From: Azomonas tarimensis
GTDB lineage: Bacteria; Pseudomonadota; Gammaproteobacteria; Pseudomonadales; Pseudomonadaceae
DNA: 64,000 bases
Reading direction: 5' to 3'
NCBI RefSeq assembly: GCF_042648805.1
Contig: NZ_JBHRXZ010000029.1
Coordinates: 128,552 to 192,551, forward strand
Below, in pieces: positions 1 to 9,104 of the stretch. Every line of letters starts with the position of its first letter. Within the stretch, counting starts at the first letter, position 1. The notes under the pieces were generated by a model that ran no database searches, was not told the DNA's origin, and saw nothing but the letters and a program-made list of their open reading frames with translations. Position numbers and translations under genes: made by a program.

Positions 1-1
1 A

Positions 2-1231
2 CTCGAATTCAAGGTCATCAAGCTGGACCAGAAGCGCAACAACGTTGTCGTTTCCCGTCGTAGCGTCCTTGAGGCCGAGAACAGCGCCGAGCGCGAAGCC
101 CTGCTGGAATCCCTGCAGGAAGGCCAGCAGGTCAAGGGTATCGTCAAGAACCTCACCGACTATGGCGCGTTCGTCGACCTGGGCGGCGTGGACGGTCTGC
201 TGCACATCACCGACATGGCCTGGAAGCGCATCAAGCATCCGTCCGAGATCGTCAATGTCGGCGACGAGATCGATGTCAAGGTCCTGAAGTTCGACCGCGA
301 GCGCAACCGCGTATCCCTGGGTCTGAAGCAACTGGGCGAAGACCCATGGGTTGCCATCAAGAACCGTTACCCGGAAAGCACCCGCGTCATGGCCCGTGTC
401 ACCAATCTGACCGACTACGGCTGCTTCGCCGAGCTGGAAGAGGGTGTCGAAGGTCTGGTGCACGTGTCCGAGATGGATTGGACCAACAAGAACATCCACC
501 CGTCCAAGGTCGTTCAGGTCGGCGACGAAGTGGAAGTCATGGTTCTCGATATCGACGAAGAGCGTCGTCGTATCTCCCTCGGCATCAAGCAATGCAAGCA
601 GAACCCGTGGGAAGAGTTCTCCGGTCAGTTCAACAAGGGCGACCGCATCTCCGGCACCATCAAGTCGATCACCGATTTCGGTATCTTCATCGGTCTGGAC
701 GGCGGCATCGACGGTCTTGTTCACCTGTCGGACATCTCCTGGAACGAGCCGGGTGAAGAGGCTGTACGCCGCTTCAAGAAGGGCGACGAGCTCGATACCG
801 TCATCCTGTCGGTCGATCCGGAGCGCGAGCGCATTTCCCTGGGCATCAAGCAGCTGGAAGACGATCCGTTCTCCAACTATGTGAGCCTGAATGACAAGGG
901 CACCATCGTTCGCGGTACCGTCAAGGAAGTTGATGCCAAGGGCGCCATCATCGACCTGGGCAACGATATCGAGGCGACGCTGAAGGCTTCCGAAATCAGC
1001 CGTGATCGCGTTGAAGACGCGCGCAACGTGCTGAAGGAAGGCGAAGAAGTCGAAGCCAAGATCATCAGCATCGACCGCAAGAGCCGCGTGATCAGCCTGT
1101 CCGTCAAGTCCAAGGACGTCGAAGACGAGAAGGATGCGATGAAAGAGTTGCGCACCAAGCAGGAGGTTGAAACCTCCGGTCCGACTACCATTGGTGATCT
1201 GATCCGTGCACAGATGGAAAACCAGAACTAA
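2..1231 (+). CDS. rpsA: 30S ribosomal protein S1 (5' end missing)
   Basis: S1 binds mRNA on the small ribosomal subunit and helps initiation on weakly structured leaders. The frame is open from base 2, so the N-terminal roughly 150 residues lie outside the window; about 409 residues remain. Four complete S1 OB-fold repeats are visible, each beginning with a G-x-V-x-x-I/L-T-D-Y/F-G-x-F type motif and ending in R-I/V-S-L-G/S, preceded by the tail of another repeat. The last repeat (residues about 300-370 of the fragment) is the more divergent R6 type. A strong terminator follows and ihfB lies downstream, the usual rpsA-ihfB order. Identification is secure. Confidence 0.97.
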   Translation, partial: LEFKVIKLDQKRNNVVVSRRSVLEAENSAEREALLESLQEGQQVKGIVKNLTDYGAFVDLGGVDGLLHITDMAWKRIKHPSEIVNVGDEIDVKVLKFDRERNRVSLGLKQLGEDPWVAIKNRYPESTRVMARVTNLTDYGCFAELEEGVEGLVHVSEMDWTNKNIHPSKVVQVGDEVEVMVLDIDEERRRISLGIKQCKQNPWEEFSGQFNKGDRISGTIKSITDFGIFIGLDGGIDGLVHLSDISWNEPGEEAVRRFKKGDELDTVILSVDPERERISLGIKQLEDDPFSNYVSLNDKGTIVRGTVKEVDAKGAIIDLGNDIEATLKASEISRDRVEDARNVLKEGEEVEAKIISIDRKSRVISLSVKSKDVEDEKDAMKELRTKQEVETSGPTTIGDLIRAQMENQN

Positions 1232-1249
1232 GTTCAGGTCCATCAGCGA

Positions 1250-1275
1250 AAAGGGCGACTTCGGTCGCCCTTTTT
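1250..1275 (+). terminator. Intrinsic terminator after rpsA
   Basis: A GGGCGAC stem closes over a TTCG-type loop and pairs with GTCGCCC, followed by five Ts. It lies 19 bases past the rpsA stop codon. Confidence 0.9.
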
Positions 1276-1491
1276 CGTTTCTGACGATCTGCCGAAGCAG
1301 CTCTTCACGAGGTTTCGGCGCTGGCGCAACGAGGCGGGCGTTCCTGGCGGAGGGGAAGGGCGACTGCCGGCGCTCTCCTGTTCGGGTGACAGGCCGCCGC
1401 TTCGTTCACAAGGGCTGGTCAAAGACTATCCAGCGTGCTAAAACCGAATCGACCCGCGTGATCTAGCCGCTTGAAAACGAAGGGAAAACTT

Positions 1492-1770
1492 ATGACCAAG
1501 TCGGAGTTGATCGAAAGGATCGTCAATCATCAGGGGCAGCTTTCAGCCAAAGATGTGGAGTTGGCGATCAAGACCATGCTGGAGCAGATGACCCAGGCAC
1601 TTGCCACTGGAGACCGTATCGAGATCCGGGGCTTTGGTAGTTTCTCGCTGCATTTTCGCGCTCCAAGGGTCGGTCGCAATCCCAAGACGGGACAGTCGGT
1701 CAGCCTGGACGGCAAGTTCGTTCCGCATTTCAAGCCGGGCAAGGAGTTGCGCGACCGGGTCAATGACTGA
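1492..1770 (+). CDS. ihfB: Integration host factor subunit beta
   Basis: This is the beta subunit of the IHF heterodimer, which bends DNA sharply at specific sites and serves sigma-54 promoters, recombination and nucleoid structure. The 92-residue product starts MTKSELIERI. It has the HU/IHF fold with the GFGSF turn near residue 47 and the DNA-intercalating arm G-R-N-P-K-T-G near residues 63-69. An in-frame TTG lies 21 bases upstream, but the ATG matches the family start. It follows rpsA as in other gammaproteobacteria. Its partner ihfA is also in this window (35,739), and IHF would be expected to act at the two sigma-54 promoters found further along. Confidence 0.96.
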   Translation: MTKSELIERIVNHQGQLSAKDVELAIKTMLEQMTQALATGDRIEIRGFGSFSLHFRAPRVGRNPKTGQSVSLDGKFVPHFKPGKELRDRVND

Positions 1771-1850
1771 TCGGGTCGGCTGACGAGACGCCTGTCTGCT
1801 ATGGGTGCGGCACAACTTCAGGTTGGAAGGGTGTTTGCTACGGCGGACGG

Positions 1851-1878
1851 TTGTAACTTCTCAGCAAGCCGGTACAAT
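1851..1878 (+). promoter_or_regulatory. Probable sigma-70 promoter of the 4.5S RNA gene
   Basis: TTGTAA and TACAAT hexamers are separated by 16 bases, ending about 32 bases upstream of the mature 4.5S RNA. This spacing would give a short 5' extension to be trimmed. Confidence 0.6.
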
Positions 1879-1909
1879 GAGCGCCGCTCACCACTGGTGA
1901 GTTCGTTAT

Positions 1910-2021
1910 GGTGGGCCCTGCCGGTCCCCTCGCAATGATCAGCCGTGAACCCGGTCAGGTCCGGAAGGAAGCAGCCGCAGCGGTGACATCGTGTGCCGGG
2001 GTGTGGCTGGTAGGGTCTACC
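1910..2021 (+). ncRNA. ffs: 4.5S RNA, signal recognition particle RNA
   Basis: This is the small bacterial SRP RNA, which binds Ffh and targets membrane proteins to the translocon. The conserved apical domain is visible: GGTCAGGTCCGGAAGGAAGC at 1953-1972, followed by the G-TGTGCCGGG side of the helix. The outer ends GGTGGGCCCTGCC and GGTAGGGTCTACC pair to form the long rod. Ends are placed at this pairing and may be off by a few bases. It lies between ihfB and earP in its own transcription unit. Confidence 0.93.
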
Positions 2022-2073
2022 TCCAGTTTCCGCGATACCCTCTCTACTCCCTCCCTTATCTATCGTCATGTCC

Positions 2074-3207
2074 ATGAAGCCCACTTGGGACATCTTTTGT
2101 GCCGTGGTCGATAATTACGGCGACATCGGCGTGACCTGGCGACTGGCTCGCCAACTGGCTGCCGAGCATGACTTGCCTGTTCGACTCTGGGTCGACGACC
2201 TGTGTACCTTTGCCCAGCTTTGCCCCGGCGCCTCTGCTGCGGCCGCACAGCAATGGCATTCAGGCGTCGAGATCCGTCATTGGGCTCCCGAGTGGCCTGG
2301 TGCCGAACCCGCTGACGTGGTGATCGAGGCCTTCGCCTGCGAATTGCCGCAGGACTATGTTCAGCGCATGGGTACTTCGGGGCGTCGAATCCTTTGGCTG
2401 AATCTCGAATATCTCAGCGCGGAAGAGTGGGTGTCCGGCTGTCATGGCTTGCCGTCACCCCAGGCAGGAGGGCTCGAGAAATTCTTTTTCTTCCCTGGAT
2501 TTTCGGCAACCACTGGCGGGCTTATCCGTGAGCGTGGCCTGGTCGCCGAGCGTCGTGCGTTTCAGGCCGATGCTGCAGCGCAACGGTGTTTTCTCGATAG
2601 TCTGGGCGTGTCTCGTCTGCCTGATGCTCAGTTGATTTCGCTGTTCGCTTATGAAAATGCTGCCGTCGCCGACTGGCTCGACGCCCTGGCCAGCGGGGCT
2701 GGGCTTGTTCAGGTGCTGGTGCCTGAAGGGCGGGTCCTCCCCGATGTTGCCCGGTGGCTGGGGGGCTCCCCTCTTCAGCCGGGGAGTTGCCATCAGCGTG
2801 GGGCTCTGCAGCTGCAGGTGCTGCGCTTCATGACACAGGCGCAGTATGACCGCTTGCTTTGGTGCTGTGACTTCAACGCGGTACGGGGCGAGGAGTCTTT
2901 CATCCGCGCGCAGTGGGCCGGACGGCCATTGGTCTGGCATATCTATCCGCAGGAGGAGGCGGCGCACTGGGACAAGCTCAGGGCCTTCTTCGAGCGTTAC
3001 GCCTGTAGCCTGGACGATGCTTCGCGGTCCGCGCTCTGGGGGTTCTGGCAGGCCTGGAATGCGGGTGAAGGCGCGGGGAAGGCCTGGTGGGAGATGCGGC
3101 GCCACTGCGATGCGTTGCGCCAGCTTTCGGAGCGCTGGACCGATGAGCAGGTTACCAATGGCGACCTGGCGGGAAAGCTGGTGTCTTTTTACGCAGATTG
3201 GCTATGA
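2074..3207 (+). CDS. earP: EF-P arginine rhamnosyltransferase EarP
   Basis: EarP transfers rhamnose from dTDP-beta-L-rhamnose to Arg32 of elongation factor P, the modification this branch of bacteria needs to rescue polyproline-stalled ribosomes. It is an inverting GT-B enzyme. The DNYGDIGVTW motif places Asp13 and Asp17, and RGEES places Glu273, all at the numbering reported for characterised Pseudomonas EarP when the ATG at 2074 is used (377 residues). The ATG at 2068 would add two residues, and neither start has a good ribosome binding site. The substrate gene efp follows 43 bases downstream. Function is well supported by residues and context. Confidence 0.95.
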   Translation: MKPTWDIFCAVVDNYGDIGVTWRLARQLAAEHDLPVRLWVDDLCTFAQLCPGASAAAAQQWHSGVEIRHWAPEWPGAEPADVVIEAFACELPQDYVQRMGTSGRRILWLNLEYLSAEEWVSGCHGLPSPQAGGLEKFFFFPGFSATTGGLIRERGLVAERRAFQADAAAQRCFLDSLGVSRLPDAQLISLFAYENAAVADWLDALASGAGLVQVLVPEGRVLPDVARWLGGSPLQPGSCHQRGALQLQVLRFMTQAQYDRLLWCCDFNAVRGEESFIRAQWAGRPLVWHIYPQEEAAHWDKLRAFFERYACSLDDASRSALWGFWQAWNAGEGAGKAWWEMRRHCDALRQLSERWTDEQVTNGDLAGKLVSFYADWL

Positions 3208-3250
3208 TACGCGGCCTGTTTTTTGTCTTTCTTCCAAACCGGATATCCGT

Positions 3251-3817
3251 ATGAAAACCGCACAAGAGTTCCGTGCCGGCCAGGTGGCCATCATCAATGG
3301 CGAGCCTTGGGTCATCCAGAAGGCCGAGTTCAACAAGTCCGGCCGCAACAGTGCCGTGGTCAAGATGAAGCTGAAGAACCTGCTCAATGGTTCGGCGACC
3401 GAGACCGTGTACAAGGCTGACGACAAGCTGGAGCCTGTGATCCTGGAGCGTAAGGAAGTCACCTATTCCTACTTCGCCGATCCGCTGTATGTGTTCATGG
3501 ACACCGAGTTCAACCAGTACGAGATCGAGAAAAGCGATCTGGAAGGCATCATGGCCTTCATCGAAGACGGCATGACCGACGTCTGCGAAGCAGTGTTCTA
3601 CAACGATCGCGTGATTTCCGTCGAACTGCCGACCAGCATCGTTCGCGAGATCGTCTACACCGAGCCTTCCGTGCGCGGCGATACCTCCGGCAAGGTGATG
3701 AAGACGGCGCGCCTGGCCAATGGCTCCGAGCTGCAGGTGTCCTCGTTCTGCGAGATCGGCGACTCCGTCGAGATCGATACCCGCACTGGCGAGTACAAGT
3801 CCCGCGTCAAGGCCTGA
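3251..3817 (+). CDS. efp: Elongation factor P, arginine type
   Basis: EF-P binds between the ribosomal P and E sites and stimulates peptide bond formation at consecutive prolines. The product is 188 residues with the KOW-like N-domain followed by two OB domains. The tip of the first domain reads N-K-S-G-R-N, which puts an arginine at position 32, the residue glycosylated by EarP, instead of the lysine used by the EpmA pathway. That agrees with earP being immediately upstream. It ends before a strong terminator. Confidence 0.97.
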   Translation: MKTAQEFRAGQVAIINGEPWVIQKAEFNKSGRNSAVVKMKLKNLLNGSATETVYKADDKLEPVILERKEVTYSYFADPLYVFMDTEFNQYEIEKSDLEGIMAFIEDGMTDVCEAVFYNDRVISVELPTSIVREIVYTEPSVRGDTSGKVMKTARLANGSELQVSSFCEIGDSVEIDTRTGEYKSRVKA

Positions 3818-3830
3818 TCGGCCCGAACGA

Positions 3831-3860
3831 AAAAAACCCGGCCACTGCGCCGGGTTTTTT
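3831..3860 (+). terminator. Intrinsic terminator after efp
   Basis: AACCCGGC pairs with GCCGGGTT around a short ACTGC loop and is flanked by A-rich and T-rich tracts, so it could work in both directions. It lies 14 bases past the efp stop. Confidence 0.9.
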
Positions 3861-3864
3861 ATGG

Positions 3865-3892
3865 GCTCGCTTGCCACTCGGGGCAAGCGAGC
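3865..3892 (+). repeat. Short inverted repeat between efp and the anion transporter
   Basis: GCTCGCTTGCC and GGCAAGCGAGC form an 11-bp perfect stem with a 6-base loop and no T-run. It sits between the convergent 3' ends of efp and the next gene and resembles a single REP-like hairpin. Confidence 0.6.
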
Positions 3893-3900
3893 AGGCTGCG

Positions 3901-5349
3901 TCAATGACCCCAGATCACCCCGATCAGGGCGTAGCACAGCAGGGTAACGAAGAATACGCCAAACAGGTTGAGCGCCAGCCCCGAGCGCATCATCGACTGG
4001 ATACGCACCTGTCCTGTGGCGAACACGATGGCGTTGGGCGGCGTGGCCACCGGCATCATGAAGGCGCAGCTCGCCGCCACGGCCGCCGGGATCGCCAGCA
4101 TCTCCGGAGGCAGCCCCTGGGACACCGCGACGGCACCGAGCAGCGGCAGGAAGGCCGCCGCGGTCGCGGTGTTGGACGTGACTTCGGTGAGAAAGGTGAT
4201 CACCAGGGTGACCAGGCCGATCATCAGGATCAGCGGCAGCGCGCCGAAGCCCTGCAGGCCTTCGCCGATCCACACCGCCAGTCCGGACGAGCTGATGGCG
4301 CCGGCCAGCGACAGGCCGCCGCCGAACAGCAGCAACACTCCCCAGGGCATCTTGTTCGCCTGCTGCCAGTCCATGAGGAAGATCCGTTTGTTCCAGTCTG
4401 CCGGGATCAGGAACAGCAGTATGGCCGCGGCGATGGCGATGCTGGTGTCGTTGACACCGGGGATGAAACCCGCCAGCAGCGGCTGGAAGATCCATGACAG
4501 GGCGGCCAGCACGAACACCGCGGCGACACGTTTTTCCGCCGTGCTCATGGGACCCAGCTCATCGAGCTGATCGCGCAGCAGTTGCTGGCTATCGCCGCCG
4601 GCCAGCTTGAAGCCGCCGCGTGTCAGCCACCACCAGACGAAGGTCAGCATACCCAGGGCCACGGGCACGCCCAGCAGCATCCATTGGCCAAAGCCGATGT
4701 GGACGTCATGGTTCTCGCGCAGAAAGGCTGCCAGAAGGGCATTGGGCGGGGTGCCGATAAGGGTCGCGATGCCACCGACGCTGGCGGCGTAGGCGATACC
4801 GAGCAGCAGGGCGGTGGCGAAGCGATCGCTGTCCTTCGGGTCGCTGTTGGCAACCAGCAGGCTGATCACTGACAACCCGATCGGCAGCATCATGATGCTG
4901 GTAGCGGTGTTGCTCACCCACATGCTGATGAAGGCGGTGGCGATCATGAAACCGGCAATCTGTCGGCTGGGTTGACTGCCCACCGCCTGCAGGGTCACCA
5001 GGGCGATGCGCTTGTGCAGGTTCCAGCGCTGCATGCCGAGGCCCAGCATGAAGCCGCCAAAGAACAGGAAGATGGTGGGGTTGGCATAGGGCGCGGTGGC
5101 CTTCGCCATGTCGCTGATGCCGAGCAAGGGCAACAGGAGGATCGGCAGCAGCGAGGTGATCGGGATCGGAATCGCCTCGGTGGCCCACCAGACCGCCATG
5201 AGCGCCGCCAGCCCGACGGTGCGCCAGGCGATGTCGGAGAGACCTACCGGCGGGTCGGTGAGCATACACAAGAGGAGCAGTAACGGCCCGGCAAAGAGTC
5301 CGATTGTGGAGGCTGTGGTAGCACTCCGGCCTTGAGGGGAATCCGCCAT
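3901..5349 (-). CDS. DASS-family sodium:anion (di/tricarboxylate) symporter
   Basis: This inner-membrane transporter of the SLC13/DASS family most likely imports C4-dicarboxylates or a related anion with sodium. It has 482 residues and about twelve hydrophobic segments. The two family signature loops are present: S-N-T-A-T near residues 145-149 in the first half and T-S-N-T-A-T near residues 393-398 in the second, which form the pseudo-symmetric sodium and carboxylate site. The exact substrate cannot be read from sequence; sulfate and citrate are alternatives. It is transcribed alone, convergent with efp. Confidence 0.88.
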   Translation of the reverse strand: MADSPQGRSATTASTIGLFAGPLLLLLCMLTDPPVGLSDIAWRTVGLAALMAVWWATEAIPIPITSLLPILLLPLLGISDMAKATAPYANPTIFLFFGGFMLGLGMQRWNLHKRIALVTLQAVGSQPSRQIAGFMIATAFISMWVSNTATSIMMLPIGLSVISLLVANSDPKDSDRFATALLLGIAYAASVGGIATLIGTPPNALLAAFLRENHDVHIGFGQWMLLGVPVALGMLTFVWWWLTRGGFKLAGGDSQQLLRDQLDELGPMSTAEKRVAAVFVLAALSWIFQPLLAGFIPGVNDTSIAIAAAILLFLIPADWNKRIFLMDWQQANKMPWGVLLLFGGGLSLAGAISSSGLAVWIGEGLQGFGALPLILMIGLVTLVITFLTEVTSNTATAAAFLPLLGAVAVSQGLPPEMLAIPAAVAASCAFMMPVATPPNAIVFATGQVRIQSMMRSGLALNLFGVFFVTLLCYALIGVIWGH

Positions 5350-5392
5350 CGATTTTATACCTTATCTTTCCTGAAACTGAGCTGGTCAAGGG

Positions 5393-6229
5393 TCACTGCC
5401 CTTGAGAACCGCCAAGGGTATCAGGCCTTTGGCCGGTTTGCTGCCTGCGCCACATGCGGGCAAGCCATCGCCATGTGATCCAGCCTCCTCCGATGAGGTA
5501 GAGCACACCACCAGGTACCCACATGATGAGACCTGCCAGTTGTTGATCGGCGAGATCGCGGGATTCGCCATAGAAGGGTGTAGTGCCGAATGTGAGCAGC
5601 GCGCCCAGCAACCCCGTGTGGATCATGGTCAGGAGAACCGCCATCAGCGCCTGGGGCACCTGTCGAGGATTGGCGTGCAGGACCGACCACCAGAACAGCC
5701 AGGCGGTGAACAGGAAACAGGCGTGCTCGAAGGCGTGCCACCAGAGGTTTTCCAGGGCCAGGATATAGAGCTGCGGGGTGTGCCAGATCCAGATGATCGC
5801 GCCATGCAGCACCGCCAAGGCGGTCGGGTAGCGGCCACTGCGCAGAATCGCGGTCCACAGCGGGCGGGCGATGTCTCCGGTGACGCTGCGCCACTGCGGA
5901 AGGGGCCGGGCAAGCGCCCAGAGCGGCGCGATGACGATGATGAACAGCATATGCTGGGTCATGTGCAGGCTGGTGCTGACCTCCGCCCAGTCGTCCAGCG
6001 GCCCGAAGATGGAAAACACCGCGAGCAGCATGGCGATGTGGAAGCAGGCGCTTTCCGCACGGCGCGGCGGCACACGCCGGGCTCCGATCAGGTAGAGCAA
6101 CCAGGCGCTACCGAGAATCGCTGCGGTGATCAGCAAGGGCAGGCGCTCCATGAGGTGCGCATCGAACAGGCCGTGGGCCAGCGCCGGTTCGGCCAGCACC
6201 AGCAGCGGCAAGGCCAGCAGTGAACGCAT
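5393..6229 (-). CDS. ctaG: caa3-type cytochrome oxidase assembly protein CtaG
   Basis: This is a multi-spanning inner-membrane protein of the Caa3_CtaG family, linked to assembly of caa3-type cytochrome c oxidase. It has 278 residues, a signal-like N-terminus (MRSLLALPLLVLAEPALAHG) and six or seven hydrophobic segments. Histidine-rich stretches of the family are visible (S-L-H-M-T-Q-H-M near residue 95, I-W-H-T-P, A-F-E-H-A). The start at 6229 overlaps the preceding stop as TGATG, so translation is probably coupled. It is the last gene of the oxidase operon. The name refers to the Bacillus-type CtaG, not the Cox11-type copper chaperone. Confidence 0.88.
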   Translation of the reverse strand: MRSLLALPLLVLAEPALAHGLFDAHLMERLPLLITAAILGSAWLLYLIGARRVPPRRAESACFHIAMLLAVFSIFGPLDDWAEVSTSLHMTQHMLFIIVIAPLWALARPLPQWRSVTGDIARPLWTAILRSGRYPTALAVLHGAIIWIWHTPQLYILALENLWWHAFEHACFLFTAWLFWWSVLHANPRQVPQALMAVLLTMIHTGLLGALLTFGTTPFYGESRDLADQQLAGLIMWVPGGVLYLIGGGWITWRWLARMWRRQQTGQRPDTLGGSQGQ

Positions 6230-6588
6230 CACAGGCATGGTGGCAGCTGCAGCAGGGGGATACCTACGAACAGGGCCGCCAGGAAGGCAATCATATGAAT
6301 GCCAGCCGCCAGCTTGGTGACGAATACCTGTTGTTCGGTCAGTTCGTGGGGCTTGCGCGAGAGGCGCCAGAAGCGGCGTGCCAGCCACAGCAGAAGCGCC
6401 ATTGTGAGCAGCGTGAGAACACCGAGACTGGCGTTCAGCCAGTTGCGGATGCCCAACTCCGGGTCCGGCGGGGCCACCGAGCAGGCCACCGAGAAGCCAC
6501 CATAGATTATGACGAACCAAAGGCTCCAGATGAGCAATCCCATGGGGATCTGTATCGGATGGTACGGGGAGGTACGTGGATAGGTCAC
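6229..6588 (-). CDS. Small membrane protein of the oxidase operon
   Basis: This 119-residue protein has three hydrophobic segments (residues about 15-37, 53-73 and 92-114) and an extramembrane loop between the first two. It starts at a GTG that overlaps the ctaD stop by four bases (GTGA) and ends in a TGATG overlap with ctaG, so it is tightly coupled into the oxidase operon. I do not recognise a named family. By position it could be an accessory subunit IV-like protein of the oxidase, but the sequence does not show that directly. Confidence 0.75.
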   Translation of the reverse strand: MTYPRTSPYHPIQIPMGLLIWSLWFVIIYGGFSVACSVAPPDPELGIRNWLNASLGVLTLLTMALLLWLARRFWRLSRKPHELTEQQVFVTKLAAGIHMIAFLAALFVGIPLLQLPPCL

Positions 6589-9104
6589 GACGCGCCTCCC
6601 CAGGTGCCTGGAAAGAGAATCCACGCCGCGTAGCTGATCCACAACACGGCGACATTGAAGAACCACAGTTGGAGAACAACACTGACCTCGTAAGGAGACC
6701 GGACGCCCACATAGCCAAAGTGCACGCGCCAGGACTGCAGCGCAGTGGTGATCGTGGCGAGTCCGCAGTGAACCGCCGCGTACATCAGCATGAAGAAGGT
6801 CATCGCGCCGTAGGCGCTTTCGGTCGGTGCCAGGTTGCTGTCCACCAGCAGCCAGATCAGGGTCCCGGTCTGCACCGCACCGATCAGGGCGATCAGTGCC
6901 AGTTTGAACAGCAAACCTCGTTCATTGCCGTGGCGCAGCTGCCCGGTCACCCAGCGCAACACCAGCGCGCCAAAGGAGACCAGTACGGCGCTGATCAGCA
7001 GTGTCTGCCCGGACAGGTCCAGGCCTTCCGGGACCGACCATTGCGGTGAGACGGTCCACATGTAGAACCAGCCGAACAGCAACGACAGATACATGGAACC
7101 GTCTGCGATCAAGGTTACGCCCATGCCCCAGAGACCCGGTCCGTCGTTGGTACGCGAATGCAGCGGAGGTTCGTCGGGATGGGTGCGGGCATCAGGGGCT
7201 GCGGAGGGATGAACGCCGTTTTCCCATGACCAGCGCAGCAGCACGATCACCGACAGCACGGTGGCCCCTAGCGCGACCCAGTAGAACTGCGCCAGCAGCG
7301 ACAGGCATACCGCAGCCAGGAACAACGCGGCGATAAAGGGCAGCCAGCTGTTGCTCGGCAGGTGGATGACCTCACGCACCTTGCCGGTCAGCGGATCGGA
7401 ACCCCAGGTTTCCCGCCGGCCATGGTCGATGGTGGTCAGCGCGTGCTCGCCGCGCGCGATGCTGTCGGGCAGATCCGGATCGTGCCACAACGGATGTCGG
7501 TGAGTGATGTCCGGCAGGCTGACGAAGTTATAGGCGCTCGGCGGCAACGATGTGGCCCATTCCAGGGTGTCGGCGTTCCAGGGGTTCTTGGTGGCGGGCT
7601 TGCCGAAGCGGAAGTGCAGCAGGATATCCAGCAGGATGGTGGCGACCCCCACCGCCATGATGAAGCTGCCGATGGAGGAAATCAGGTTTGGCAGATGCCA
7701 GCCCAGCCCCTCGTCGTAGGTGTAGACTCGCCGCGGCATGCCCATCAGTCCTGTCCAGTGCATGATCAGGAAGGTGGTATTGAAGCCGATGAACACCAGC
7801 CAGAAGCCCCAGCGACCGAGGGTCACCGAGGGCATGCGGCCGGAAAAGTGCGGCAGCCAGTAATACAGCCCGGCCATCAGCGGAAACACCATGCCTCCGA
7901 CCAGGACGTAGTGCATGTGGGCGACGACGAAGTGGGTGTCGTGTACCTGCCAGTCGAACGGTACCAGAGCCACCATGACGCCGGTCAGGCCGCCGCCGAC
8001 GAAGACCACCAGAAAGCCCACCAGCCAGAGCATCGGCACATGGAAGATGGGCCGGCCCAGCCAAAGGGTTGCCAGCCAGGCAAAGATCTGCACCCCGGTG
8101 GGAATGGCCACCAGCATGCTGGCGCCGGAAAAGAACGCCAGCGCCAGCTGCGGAATCCCCACCGTGAACATGTGGTGCACCCAGAGCCCGAAGCTGAGAA
8201 AGCCGATGGTCAGCACCCCGAGCACGATCCAGCGATAGCCGACGATGGCCCGCTGGCAGAACACCGGAAGCAGCGTCGAGACGATGCCGGCACCCGGCAG
8301 GAAGATGATGTACACCTCAGGATGCCCGAACAGCCAGAACAGGTGCTGCCAGAAGATCGGGTCACCGCCCAGCGCCGTGTCGAAGAACGGCATCCCGGCG
8401 GCACGCTCGAGTTCCAGCAGGATGCTGCCGAGGATCAGCGGCGGGAAGCCCACCACGATCATCATGGCCATCACCAGGATGTACCAGGCGTACAGGGGCA
8501 TCTTGTCCAGCGCCATGCCGCGGGTGCGAGTGCGCAGGATCGACACCACCAGTTCGACCCCGGCGCTTACTGCGGAAATCTCGATGAAAGTGATGCCCAG
8601 CAGCCAGAAATCGTTGTTTACCCCCGGCATGTGCCCGGCGCTGGATAGCGGGGTGTACATGAACCAGCCGGCCTTGGGGGCGATCTCGAAGAAGATGCTG
8701 GAGATCAGGATCAGCCCGCCGAACAGGTAGCAGAAGTAGCCCAGTGCCGAGAGCCTGGGGAATACCAGGTCGCGGGCGCCGATCATCTTCGGGATCAGGT
8801 AGATCGCCAGGCCTTCCATCATCGGCACGGCGAACAGGAACATCATCACCGTGCCGTGCATGGTGAAGACCTGGTTGTAGATGTCCGGCGACATCAGCTC
8901 GTAACCGGGAATCGCCAGCTGAGTGCGGATCAGCATCGCCAGTAATCCACCGAAGAGGAAGAAGATTCCCCCCGTCACCAGAAAGCGCAAGCCAATGGTG
9001 GAGTGGTTGACGATGGTCAGCGCCTTCCAGCCGCGCGGGTTGCCCCACACTTCGTTGAACTGGTCCTGCAACTGATCCGGGTCGGTGGTCGGCTTGTTAC
9101 TCAT
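6585..9104 (-). CDS. ctaD: Cytochrome c oxidase subunit I fused to subunit III
   Basis: This is the catalytic subunit of an aa3/caa3-type heme-copper oxidase, 839 residues. Residues about 20-560 are subunit I: haem and CuB ligands are present in T-M-H-G-T, G-H-P-E-V-Y (His261, Glu263), V-H-H and V-V-A-H-M-H-Y. Residues about 640-839 form a subunit III-like membrane domain. Aligning on the fixed 76-residue spacing from Glu263, the K-channel lysine of A-family oxidases is Gln339 here (P-T-G-V-Q-I-F). The D-channel aspartate is present (Asp112), and the usual asparagine seven residues later is Ser119. ctaC overlaps upstream by ATGA. Confidence 0.93.
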   Translation of the reverse strand: MSNKPTTDPDQLQDQFNEVWGNPRGWKALTIVNHSTIGLRFLVTGGIFFLFGGLLAMLIRTQLAIPGYELMSPDIYNQVFTMHGTVMMFLFAVPMMEGLAIYLIPKMIGARDLVFPRLSALGYFCYLFGGLILISSIFFEIAPKAGWFMYTPLSSAGHMPGVNNDFWLLGITFIEISAVSAGVELVVSILRTRTRGMALDKMPLYAWYILVMAMMIVVGFPPLILGSILLELERAAGMPFFDTALGGDPIFWQHLFWLFGHPEVYIIFLPGAGIVSTLLPVFCQRAIVGYRWIVLGVLTIGFLSFGLWVHHMFTVGIPQLALAFFSGASMLVAIPTGVQIFAWLATLWLGRPIFHVPMLWLVGFLVVFVGGGLTGVMVALVPFDWQVHDTHFVVAHMHYVLVGGMVFPLMAGLYYWLPHFSGRMPSVTLGRWGFWLVFIGFNTTFLIMHWTGLMGMPRRVYTYDEGLGWHLPNLISSIGSFIMAVGVATILLDILLHFRFGKPATKNPWNADTLEWATSLPPSAYNFVSLPDITHRHPLWHDPDLPDSIARGEHALTTIDHGRRETWGSDPLTGKVREVIHLPSNSWLPFIAALFLAAVCLSLLAQFYWVALGATVLSVIVLLRWSWENGVHPSAAPDARTHPDEPPLHSRTNDGPGLWGMGVTLIADGSMYLSLLFGWFYMWTVSPQWSVPEGLDLSGQTLLISAVLVSFGALVLRWVTGQLRHGNERGLLFKLALIALIGAVQTGTLIWLLVDSNLAPTESAYGAMTFFMLMYAAVHCGLATITTALQSWRVHFGYVGVRSPYEVSVVLQLWFFNVAVLWISYAAWILFPGTWGGAS

